From Zelonia costaricensis (Eukaryota > Euglenozoa > Kinetoplastea > Trypanosomatida > Trypanosomatidae), in contig JASAOO010003204.1 of assembly GCA_030849075.1 (NCBI GenBank), positions 1 through 28,575 of the forward strand: 28,575 bases of DNA, in the 5' to 3' direction. The first letter of the stretch is position 1. Each line of letters opens with the position of its first letter. This document shows, one piece after another, positions 18,234 to 27,500 of the stretch. The notes under the pieces are model-generated. The model made no database searches, was not told where the DNA came from, and saw only the letters and a program-made list of their open reading frames with translations. The translations under genes were made by a program, and so were the position numbers.

Positions 18234-20714
18234 TCACTCTGTCCAGGCCGTCACAACGCCGTCCTCCGTGGACGTGAAGAGCCAGGCTAGGGTTGGGTGC
18301 CAGGCCACCGAGTACACGGGCCGCTGATGCTTCAAGATCTTCACCGGCACCACCAGCGCATTCTTGTTGTAGTCGTCGTAGACCATGCCGTGGAAGACGT
18401 GCACCTGCCCGTCCGAGGCGCCCGTGGCGAAGAGCGGGTAGGCGTTTGTGTTCGTGTGGAAGGCGAGGGTGTTCACGACGCCCTTGTGCGACCGCATCCG
18501 CTTGTAGGGCTTGTCGGAGAAGTCCATGTCGAACCACGACGTGTGGCTCGTGGTGTCGCCCACGATGAAGTTGTCGCCCTCTGGGTGAATAGAAAGGCAC
18601 GTCGTCACGCCGCCCGAGGCCTTGAAGCGGCGCTGCAGGCGGTGCGCCATCAAGTTGTAGCACCGCACGGAGTTCGTCGTCGCGAGGAAGAAGAGCGGCT
18701 CGCGCGGGTGAAAGCGGCAGTCCGTGACCACCTCGGAGAATTTGCGGAAGGGGCAGAAGACCTTGCGCTTCGAGAGCTGCAGCATGATCGTCTGGCGGTA
18801 CTTGACGTGGTCCTTCGGGCACAGGGCACAGAGGTAGTCGCCCTTCGCGTGGAAGCAGAACTTCTTCACCTTTGCGTGCATCGCGATCTTGACCACGATG
18901 CCGGCGTTGCGCTCCCGCGCGCTGGCGTCGACGAACTCGGCGCGCTTCTCGCGCTCCTCGATGTCGTGCAGGTCGGCCGTGGCCTCGTGCGCCGTTTCGT
19001 CTGCGTCGAGCGCCGTCTGCGTCACGGCGCGGCCGCCGAGCGTGTCGACAGCGCCCAACGCGTGCGCCGGCTCCTTCTGCCCCGCCGACAGCCCGGGCGC
19101 GCGGAGGAAGCGGATTGTGTGATCGTTGATGAGGGGGTGGGCCGCGAAGGTGGGCACGAGGAAGACGAGGCTGTACTCCACGGCGGCGACGAGGAGGTTC
19201 AGCGACTTGGCAGGGCAGAACTCCACTTGCTGCACCGGGGCGCCCATGTCGTAGCGCTTCATGAGACGCCCCGTCAGCACCTCGTAGACGCGCACGAGGT
19301 GGTCGTCGCAGCCCGTGGCGAGGTACTGCCCGTTGGGGCTCACCGACACGCTGCGCACCGTTGCCGTGTGGCCCTTGTAGTGGAAGGACAGCTTCTCCGG
19401 GTACGGCCGCAGGTCCTTCGGGTCGGGCAGCTCCGGCAGCAGCTTGTCCGGGTCCACGACGAGCCGCGTCCGCTGCGCCCGCGGGAAGAAGGCGAGGTCG
19501 AGGCAGCGCTGGTAGCGGTCCTGGATCGTGTGGTGGTAGAAGGGCACGTGGCGCAGGGCAGCGAAGGACTGGGGGAGGAAGTGCTCCTTGCGGTCGATCG
19601 CCCGCAGCCGGGCCTGCCGCTGCTTCGCCTTCTCGCTGGGCAGGTACTCCGGCGGGGGCCGGTAGCTCTCGAAGGTGCCCGGCGGCGGCATCTTCGCCTT
19701 CGGCACGCGGTTGAAGTACTTGAAGTGGGTGTGTGTGTCCATCTCGACGTGCCCGTCATCCCAGAGCAGCGTCGGCTCCTCCTTCTCGGTCTTCTCCTCC
19801 TTGGCGGGGTGGAGCTTGCGCTCCGCCTCCTCCTTGCGCAGGCGGCGCACCATCTTCGCGATGACCTTCATGTCGTGCAGGGCTGGCACGAAGGCCTTCT
19901 TCGACGGCCCGCCGCCGCGGGCGAGCGGGTGGTTGAGCGGGTCGAACACGACCGTGTCCTCCTGGACCTCGGCGTACATGTCGTAGTTCGAGTTGGTGGT
20001 GCGGTTGCGCTGCAGGTTGAAGATGAGCTGCAGGTCCGCGTTCGACAGGGTCTTCTTTTCGTCGTGCAGGGCATCGTAGATCGTGCGCATCGCGCTCGGG
20101 TCGTCCGTTGCCTCCAGAAGCCTCTCCAGCGCCGTGCGCTCGGACTTCATGAGCTTCTTGCCCTCGATATCGTAGCCGATATGATTCTCATCCTTGTACC
20201 ACTCCAGCGGGATGTCGCCGACACGGTTCAGGGTGGCCTCGTCCTCGCTGCTGTCCGACTCCTCGAGGTGCTGCGTCGTGCCGAGGCGCACCACGTTGGC
20301 ATCGCCGCCGTCCTCCGCCACCGCGAGCGCGGCGGCCGTCGCGAGGTCCTCGGCGTGCGGGAAGAGGATGACGTCGTCCTCGTCGCCCTCGCCCGCCTCG
20401 TCGTCGCTGTCCGGCAGCGTGCGGTCCCGCAGACGCTCGTACCCGTGCGCGTCGTACGCGCCCTCCTCCGCCTCCGCGGTGTACCCGGTGAGCGACGACG
20501 CCTCCAGCGCGTCAACGGGTACGGTGCTGTCGGCGTCCTCGTGACGTGGGCTGCGCACGGGGCTCGAGGTGGGGGAGAAGGAGGAGGAGGCACCGCCGCT
20601 GTTGCTGCTGCCGCCCTCTGTGGAGGGGGTGGCAACGGCAGCTGCCCGCCGCGGCGCCTTTGCCGCCGCCGCTGCGGGAGAGGTCCTACCAGCAAGGCGA
20701 CGCTTAGGCGGCAT
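18234..20714 (-). CDS. BOP1: Ribosome biogenesis protein BOP1 (Erb1)
   Basis: The product has 826 residues and is a clear BOP1/Erb1 homologue. The N-terminus is basic then very acidic and disordered (about 1-165). The BOP1 N-terminal domain starts near residue 173 with LEWYKDENHIGYDIEGKKL. It continues through the family's ESYRPPPEYLPSEK (~350), FLPQSFAALRHVPFY and RCLDLAFFPRAQR (~410), where human BOP1 has closely similar segments. A WD40 propeller begins near 450 (KGHTATVRSVSVSPNGQYLA) and ends with the family-typical DGQVHVFHGMVYDDYNKNAL, PVKILKHQ and HPTLAWLFTSTEDGVVTAW. In yeast and mammals Erb1/BOP1 works with Ytm1/WDR12 and Nop7/PES1 (the PeBoW complex) in the nucleolus to mature 25S/28S and 5.8S rRNA and the large subunit. 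An Ala/Asp/Glu-rich insert (~530-600) interrupts the propeller. The ATG at 20714 (MPPKRRLAGRTS) lies just after a polypyrimidine-AG. Confidence 0.97.
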   Translation of the reverse strand: MPPKRRLAGRTSPAAAAAKAPRRAAAVATPSTEGGSSNSGGASSSFSPTSSPVRSPRHEDADSTVPVDALEASSLTGYTAEAEEGAYDAHGYERLRDRTLPDSDDEAGEGDEDDVILFPHAEDLATAAALAVAEDGGDANVVRLGTTQHLEESDSSEDEATLNRVGDIPLEWYKDENHIGYDIEGKKLMKSERTALERLLEATDDPSAMRTIYDALHDEKKTLSNADLQLIFNLQRNRTTNSNYDMYAEVQEDTVVFDPLNHPLARGGGPSKKAFVPALHDMKVIAKMVRRLRKEEAERKLHPAKEEKTEKEEPTLLWDDGHVEMDTHTHFKYFNRVPKAKMPPPGTFESYRPPPEYLPSEKAKQRQARLRAIDRKEHFLPQSFAALRHVPFYHHTIQDRYQRCLDLAFFPRAQRTRLVVDPDKLLPELPDPKDLRPYPEKLSFHYKGHTATVRSVSVSPNGQYLATGCDDHLVRVYEVLTGRLMKRYDMGAPVQQVEFCPAKSLNLLVAAVEYSLVFLVPTFAAHPLINDHTIRFLRAPGLSAGQKEPAHALGAVDTLGGRAVTQTALDADETAHEATADLHDIEEREKRAEFVDASARERNAGIVVKIAMHAKVKKFCFHAKGDYLCALCPKDHVKYRQTIMLQLSKRKVFCPFRKFSEVVTDCRFHPREPLFFLATTNSVRCYNLMAHRLQRRFKASGGVTTCLSIHPEGDNFIVGDTTSHTSWFDMDFSDKPYKRMRSHKGVVNTLAFHTNTNAYPLFATGASDGQVHVFHGMVYDDYNKNALVVPVKILKHQRPVYSVAWHPTLAWLFTSTEDGVVTAWTE

Positions 20715-20739
20715 CGCTGGCGGCGTGTGAGAGAGAGGG

Positions 20740-20790
20740 CTGTGTGTGTGTGTGTGTGGAGCGAGGGCGGGGGAGTGGACGGGGCGTAGA
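20740..20790 (-). promoter_or_regulatory. Putative trans-splice acceptor for BOP1
   Basis: On the minus strand a C/T-rich segment (complement of about 20762-20790) runs into a CA repeat ending in ACAG, with the AG at 20741-20740. This leaves a 5' UTR of about 25 bases. A second AG (20718-20717) lies just 2 bases before the ATG and is less likely. Confidence 0.45.
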
Positions 20791-21920
20791 AGAACGTGCT
20801 AGGGTGGAGCCTGTGTGTGTGCCTGTGTGTGTGTGTCACGGGGACTGCAAAGCGAAGAGAGGGAGGGAGAGGCGCCGGCGGAGACCACCCGGTTCGTGCG
20901 CGTTCACTGCAGGTGTACGTGGACGGGAGGGCAAGGAGAGACGAGGAGGAGGGGGAGGAGATGGCAGGTGATGGTTGGCGTGGCAGGGAGACTGGGCTGA
21001 AGGTGAGCTCGAACGTGGCAGCTGCAGAGCGCCGGAAGACGAAGGAACCTTCCGCACGTGCGGGGTGCACTGTGGCGCCACGCGCGTCGCTCTGCGGGAG
21101 CAGCAACGCACGGCACTGGCGAGCCGGCGAGACAGAGCAAAAAAGAAAGCCGCGAAAAAGGGGGCATCCGTGGAAGCGGCTCGCATGTGCGTTCATGCCG
21201 CGGTGCGGCGCGAGTGGGGGGAGCGCCCCTTGCCACGTCGCACACACCGGCAAGCAGACGTGCGTGTGCCCCCCGCTAACACGCCTGGAGCCGTGATAAC
21301 GCGCTGGGTGCTTTACAGGGTGGGACAGGGGGAGGAGGGGTTCACGTTATGCCCTACTTCACCACTTACAGACCAATACGGAAGCGTGCGGAAAGGCGGA
21401 AGCAAAGGCGTCAAGGAGGAACGGCGGAGCGTCTTCTGCCCTCCCCCCCCCCCAACCGCCTCCGCCACCGCGCAGAGATCGAGCAAAACACACACACGTG
21501 TGCCATGGCTGACGTAAGGCGGGGGGGGTGGGGTGGGATGAGGGGGGATCCGACAAAAAGGCGGTGGCGCTCATGTAGAAAACACAACGGCATGACAACG
21601 GAGATTGAACAAGTCAAACATGGGAGTTGCAAGCTAGGAAGCAGAGGCACCGGGAACACTGAGGGTGGGAGGAAGGGGGGACGAGGGGGAGGTAGTGGGA
21701 GGGTTGGGGTGGGGTCGGTAGTGGTGAGGAGGTCGGGCAGCCATGCTAGCTCACCGCACGACTGTGTAGCTCACGCACCACCGGCAAAAGCTGCATCGCG
21801 CTACACGGCGCCTTTGCAGCCTCTCCGAGCTGCCACTGCCCCGCCATCTCTCCGCACCCCGGTGTGGACGATGCACGCCCTCGTGCACCGAGAAGGCGCA
21901 CGCACAAGCCGATCAATACG

Positions 21921-21940
21921 CACACACACACACACACACA
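21921..21940. repeat. (CA)n microsatellite
   Basis: Ten perfect CA units in the long spacer upstream of BOP1. Confidence 0.95.
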
Positions 21941-22058
21941 AGCACATCGGCACGCATTTTTGTTTCTCGCCTCATTGCGCTGGTCCGCGTCGTGCATCGC
22001 CCTCAGCGGCGTCGTACACGGTAAGGCACACGATGAAGCATGCAGAGGCGGAAGCCAG

Positions 22059-22087
22059 CACACACACACACGCACACACACACACAC
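22059..22087. repeat. (CA)n microsatellite with one CG interruption
   Basis: A nearly continuous CA tract, interrupted by a CG step near 22071-22072, in the long spacer. Confidence 0.9.
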
Positions 22088-22678
22088 GAGAGCAGCGGGA
22101 GAGTTCATCGACGGCATCCAACGCAAACACACAACCACAACCACAACAAATCAATGGCAAAGAAAAATATGATGCCAGACGGAGTTCGTACATCACACGC
22201 ACGTGTGTGTGTGCGTGTCCTACATACATGCACAGACACGCAGATACATCCCGCCTGCACACAAGAAGGCTGGGGTATTCATGGCCACTCGGTGAAGGAA
22301 GAAGAGACATGGTGCGCAGGACGGATGGTGAGAGGGGACAGGTGGGCGCGAGTTCAACACCGCCCTTCTCCGTCTTGGGGGCTCACACCGCCGCCACTAC
22401 CCCCGACCACTGCCTCCACCAACGTTGGCGCGCATCTGGATCAGTAAGGAAACACACACAAAGAGCAAGAAGCACACACGCACACACACGCACAATCACA
22501 AACGATCACAACCGCACGGAGATGAGGACGCAGACTCACACACACAAACACACATACACAAAGCGGCACACAAGCAGGCACATCTCTGCCCGCCGAGGGC
22601 AACGGTGAGACGGGGAAGGAGACAAGCACAGAAGTGAGGAAGCACGATAAGAGAGAGTGAGAGACGAAGACGTCGCCG

Positions 22679-23439
22679 CAGGGCTCAAAACGCCACTCCC
22701 CCAAAATGATCGAAGTGAAGAAGAAAAAAGACATCACCGCTCTGCACACGGCACACACGAGTAATACGCGAAGTTGTGTGTCGGCGACCTTCCCTCTTCC
22801 TCCGGCGGTGTCTCAGAGAAGTTCTCACGCATTCGGGGAGGGGAGGGGGGCGCAGCCTGGCAACGCACACAAGAGACGCACCCTCAGACCCCCGAGGCCC
22901 CAGACGTTCACCGAGAAGACAGGAGAGGGGGGGGGCGGGGGGCGTCCGCGTGGAGCGCTGAAACAAAGCAAGGACGTGGCAGCGCGGGGATCGAGGAGGG
23001 AGATGCGGAGGGTGCGTCAGGTACGTTGCACGGGCGCACACGTGGGGTATNCAGGGCTCAAAACGCCACTCCCCCAAAATGATCGAAGTGCAGAAGAAAA
23101 AAGACATCACCGCTCTGCACACGGCACACACACGAGTAATACGCGAAGTTGTGTGTCGGCGACCTTCCCTCTTCCTCCGGCGGTGTCTCAGAGAAGTCCT
23201 CACGCATTCGGGTAGGGGAGGGAGGGGAGGGGAGGGGGGCGCAGCCTGGCAACGCACACAATAGACGCACCCTCAGACCCCCGAGGCCCCAGACGTTCAC
23301 CGAGAAGACAGGAGAGGGGGGGGGCGGGGGGCGTCCGCGTGGAGCGCTGAAACAAAGCAAGGACGTGGCAGCGCGGGGATCGAGGAGGGAGATGCGGAGG
23401 GTGCGTCAGGTACGTTGCACGGGCGCACACGTGGGGTAT
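22679..23439. repeat. Direct duplication of about 372/388 bp flanking one unknown base (23051)
   Basis: Copy A (22679-23050) and copy B (23052-23439) are nearly identical. Both start CAGGGCTCAAAACGCC and both end CGCACACGTGGGGTAT. Differences seen by eye are few: GTGAAG versus GTGCAG, one extra CA unit in copy B, GTTCTC versus GTCCTC, a longer GGGGA-type run in copy B, and AAGAGACG versus AATAGACG. The single N lies exactly at the junction. After copy B the sequence continues GCAAATCG. This suggests unmerged overlapping contig ends, perhaps of two haplotypes. A genuine tandem duplication is possible but would not by itself explain the N. Confidence 0.9.
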
Positions 23440-24118
23440 GCAAATCGCTCGTAGGCAGGAGCGGGCATGGGGCGTCTGCGTGTGTGCGAGACATAGAGAG
23501 AAGGAGAAGACAGACGAGAAAGGGGAGCGGTGGAGGTGGCGATGGGTGGGTGAGAGCACCAGGCACGCGTCACCACCCCATCAGCACACGGTGGGGTCGA
23601 TCAGACGTCGATGGAGGTCAAAGCGATGAGGTGGGTGGGGGGTGGAGAGAAGGGCAAGGACGGAAACAGACCATGACCAATGCAAGCACCTCCGTCACCT
23701 TCCGTGAGAGGGCAGTCAAGTAACAACGCGCGGGGGAGGGGGGGGAGGGAGCAACGAAAAAAAGGCACATGAGACAACAAACCGAAGAAACACTACAGAA
23801 GCGCAGGGGACAAAACACACACAAATGAGAGAGTTCAAGGGAACGAGTGGAGGCATGCGAAACAAGGTGAGCGGAGGAGGTAGAGAGAGAAAGGCGGCTG
23901 CGTGCGACACACACACTCACACACACGCACACATACAAGCACAATAGCACACACAAACACAAACACACAAGCACATACAGTGAGGTACCTCCCCAGTGAC
24001 GTGCATTGCTGGGAGGAGGAAAGAGACAAGGCAAGGCGTACGCGCAGGACCTCTTTTTGTCTGTGTTATGGAGTGAATTAGAAATCCGTCATCCACACGC
24101 TTGGAAAGTCCATCGATG

Positions 24119-24133
24119 CCCCCCCCCCCCCCC
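24119..24133. repeat. 15-base C homopolymer
   Basis: An uninterrupted C-run in the presumed TTLL 3' UTR. It reads as a G-run in the transcript and is prone to length error. Confidence 0.95.
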
Positions 24134-24572
24134 ACACCCATCCGTTGTCAGTTCGTTTAGTTAGTGTTCTAGGCGTGGGGACACAAAAATAAGAACAATA
24201 AAGAACAACATAAGCGTACACACGCGCATACACACACGCGTACTTGGACTTGCAAAGAGGAGCTGGCACGCCGCTGGCTCACTTCGGGCCGTCAGCTCTG
24301 TCGCGCAGACGACGTTTCTAAAGGAAGAAAGCAAAGGAGGAGGAAAGAAACAAAAAAGGTGGCAGGGGATCAGAGGGAGCTCGGGAGGAGGTCGGGTGCC
24401 ACCACGCGGTCTGCCAACGCATTACAGAAGGCAAAAAAAAAGAAAAGGAGAGAAAAAACGAAAACAGAAAGGCAGGGCGGAAAGGCAGGGCGCAAAAAAA
24501 AATGTGGCAAAGCGAACAGCAACAACAACAACACACGACGCGGCACCCAAGAGCCCACGCACGCACGCGCCC

Positions 24573-27500
24573 CTACTCCGTCAGGTTGTAGTCCTCGTCG
24601 TCCTCGTCCGGCTGCGGGTCGGCTGCGGCCTCGTAGTCCAGCATCGCCTGCAGGGTCGCCAGCCGCGCCAGCTCCTCCTCCGTCGGCTCCGGGTGCGTCA
24701 GCATCGAGCGCCCCTCACGATCCTGCGATGACTGCCGTGCGTGGTGATGGTGGTGCCCACCGTGGCTGCCGCTGCGGTGCCCGTCCGCCTCGTCACCGAT
24801 CGCGCCGTTCAGCGACCCCGACTTCCGCTTGATCGGCTGCGCGGTGTGCAGGTCGTGGCTGCCGCCCCGCGCGCGGCTCGACCCGTGCGAGCCATTCGTG
24901 GCAGACAGCGGCGACTTGGTGATGTGCGCCGGGCGAGCCATGTGAATGGGCGTCGTCGCTGACGGCTCCTGCACCGCGGACAGCGAGCGCGAGTTGCGCG
25001 CCGCCTCGCCCTTATCCGCGTGCACCGGCGTGGAATTGTGCGACGCAACCATGTCCGCGATGTCCTTCGCCGGTTCCGTGGCCGGCACTGTCGTCGCCGT
25101 GCTGGCCGCCACCGTCGTCGTCGGGCGGCTCGTCACGCGGCGGTGCACCTCCGCCACACGCGGCCCCTTCACGCCGTCCGCCGCGTCCTGCTGCTGCGGC
25201 TGCTGCGGTGGCGGCGACCTGGGTGTCGCGTTGGGCGGGGCGCGGTGCGAGCCGTTGCCGTGCGCCGAGGACACGCGTGGAGTGTGCACGCGCAGGGGTT
25301 GGGGCGGCCTCGAGGCGGCGGCCGCACCAGCCGACGGCGACGTCGCTGCCGTCGCGGTGTTGGCGCTCTCCGACGGCGAGTCGGTACTGGACGCGGTGGA
25401 GCGGGCAGAGGTGTCAGAGACCGTGGCGGCCGCCGTGCCCGTCGCGTTACTGCCCCGCGCATCCGAGGAGCGCCGGCGCGGGCGCTGCAGGGCGTCCTTC
25501 TCCATCGGCTTGAGAACCGACGAGCCCGCCGTGCCGGCCGGAGGGGACGGGTGCTCGTCACGACTGCCGGAGGGCGCAGGAGACGCCAGCGGCGGCGACG
25601 CGTTGCTGGTCGTGCCGTTGTTGTTCTGCAGGGTCGAGAGCGGGTTCGTGAAGGAGGGGACGGAGGCGACGTGGATGGTGGCCGGGGCGGTGTCCACGAC
25701 GGGCGTCGTCGGCGCCATGGCCGCGCTGCGCTGCGACACAATCGTATTGGGGCTTCCCGTCACTGCGGCGCCGCCGGGCGTGCGAGAGGTGGTGAGCACC
25801 GGGCCCAGCGACGGGGGTCGCGCACGGCTCGGCAGCACGGCGCTGGCGCGCACCATCGGCATCGGCGATGAGAAGGTCGAGGTCGCCATCAGCGGCGACG
25901 GGGCGGCCACCGTGCTGTTGTAGTACAGCCGACTGTTGGCCGACTCGATGGTGGCAAGGTTCTGGATGGTGTCGTACACCACCTGCATCTCCGTGTTCGG
26001 CGTGGGGTAGACGCGCTTGAAGTTCTGCAGCTTGCTGTCCTCGTGCTTGCGCCGCGCCAACACGTAGGCGGGCACTTCCTCCGCGTCATCCCCGTTGAGG
26101 TTTGGCGACGACGTGCCATCGGGCGACGAGTCCCCGCCGTCGTCGGCCGGCGCCGCCGCACCGGCGCCGTTGCCGCGGCGGGACGGAGGGACAGTGCTGC
26201 TCGTCGTGCCGTTCTTGTTGAACTGGCTGCCGTACACGGGGTGTTTGCTGGCCCAGGGCGGCATATTGCGCCGCGCGAACTCGTCCCGCTCGCGCTGGCG
26301 GTCCTTTTCGTAGTCGGCCGCCTTGCAGTCGATGATGCTCCACACCTCTGAGATGAGTTTGCTCTTGATGTCGAAGTCGAGCGGCGTCTCCGTTGCGAAG
26401 GACGGGGTGTGGTTCACCTCCATGAGCCACGGCTTCATGCGGTTGTCGATAAGGATGTCGAAGCCGAGCACCTCGAAGCAGCAGTAGCCGTCGTTGAAGC
26501 CCGTCGGGAAGCACGAGTCGTAGACCCGCGCGATGGTCGGCTGCGCTGCGAGGATCGTCTTGACGATGATGAAGCCGACCTCCTCCCAGAAGCTGTCCGG
26601 CGAGTAGCCCGACTCGGTGAGCCAGCGGTTTAGGAAACGGAAGTTGCGCTTGTTGCCCACGTCCATGTGCTCGACGTCGGTGTTGAAGACGTAGTCGGCG
26701 CTCTTCTTGTTGACGGCGTAGTTGGTGAGGTGCTTGCACGCCTGCTTGATGTTCTCCTCGTTGGGCGTCTCGTAGGCCTCGGTGCAGATGCGCACAAGGC
26801 CCTCGTTGAAGATGAAGATGGACGGGTGCCGGATCGAGGTGAGCAGCACGTACACGCGCAGGTCGAACTTCTTGCCCTCCAGCAGCAGCGGCCGGTGCAC
26901 GTACTCCTGGACAATGTAGTTGTCCAGCGTGTGGTCATCGAGCGCCGTCAGGGGGTCGCGAGCGACGATGATGCCGCGGCCCTGGCAGCCCGAGTTGGGC
27001 TTCATGATGAAGTACTTGAGGATGCGGCGCTGGCGGACAGCCGTCATGTAGTGGGCGAACTGCATCCGCTCGCTCCGCATCGACCACGTCCGCGGGTAGT
27101 AGGCGAAGTGCGAGGGCAGCTTGCGGCGCAGCTTGCCCAGTGTCGTGCCGAGGTGCCCCTTGCGGCACAGCAGGTACATGGACGGGAAGTGGTTCGTGCG
27201 CTGCCAGTTGCTCAGCCGCACGAGCCGCATCAGCGACAGCACCGTGTCGCTCCAGCACAGGTTGAACTTGTACTCGTTCAGCTCGTCCTCGGACGTCTCC
27301 ATCTCGAAGCCCAGCTCGTCGGCCAGCTTGCGGATGAGTGGGTACTTGGTGAGAAACACGTTCAGCACCTTGCGGGGCTGACGAGAGCGGCGGGCGAGGG
27401 CGCTGCGCTGGTGCGCCGGGTGCAGCGTGAGCTTGTAAGCCTCCGAGGGCCGCGCGAGGTCGCTCATGCGAATGGAGCGCGGGTTCGCAGTTGGGCGGGA

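Larger units (their letters stand above)
20715..24572. other. 3.9-kb gene-free spacer between TTLL and BOP1
   Basis: This is the longest non-coding stretch in the window. No credible protein gene, tRNA or rRNA is seen on either strand. Frames here translate CA/TG repeats (Thr-His, Cys-Val) or G-tracts. Contents include CA microsatellites (21921-21940 and about 22059-22087), CA-rich blocks (22440-22565 and 23900-23980), many plus-strand G-tracts (about 21515-21555, 21660-21735, 22835-22855, 22925-22950, 23210-23240 and 23725-23750), a duplicated segment around the unknown base 23051, a 15-base C-run (24119-24133), and an A/T-richer patch (24180-24225) that is U-rich in the minus-strand transcript. 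It presumably holds the long 3' UTR of the TTLL gene and the BOP1 5' flank. A non-coding RNA cannot be excluded by eye. Confidence 0.6.

Noticed and set aside
18297..20789. Plus-strand open frame of about 830 codons opposite BOP1
   Set aside because: It is the antisense shadow of a strong BOP1 gene. Long antisense frames are expected in GC-rich DNA, and the product is Val/Arg/Leu-biased without domains.
21349..22608. Plus-strand open frame of about 419 codons in the long spacer
   Set aside because: The translation is dominated by Thr-His and Arg/Gly runs from CA repeats and G-tracts, lies opposite to the direction of all real genes, and has no domain.
22679..23439. Mobile-element terminal repeats around 23051
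   Set aside because: The copies are adjacent with nothing between them except one N, and no transposase, reverse transcriptase or target-site duplication is visible.
23618..24034. Minus-strand open frame of about 138 codons, Cys/Val/Leu-rich, resembling a membrane protein
   Set aside because: The hydrophobic stretch comes from translating TG repeats. There is no start context or homology, so I treat it as UTR.
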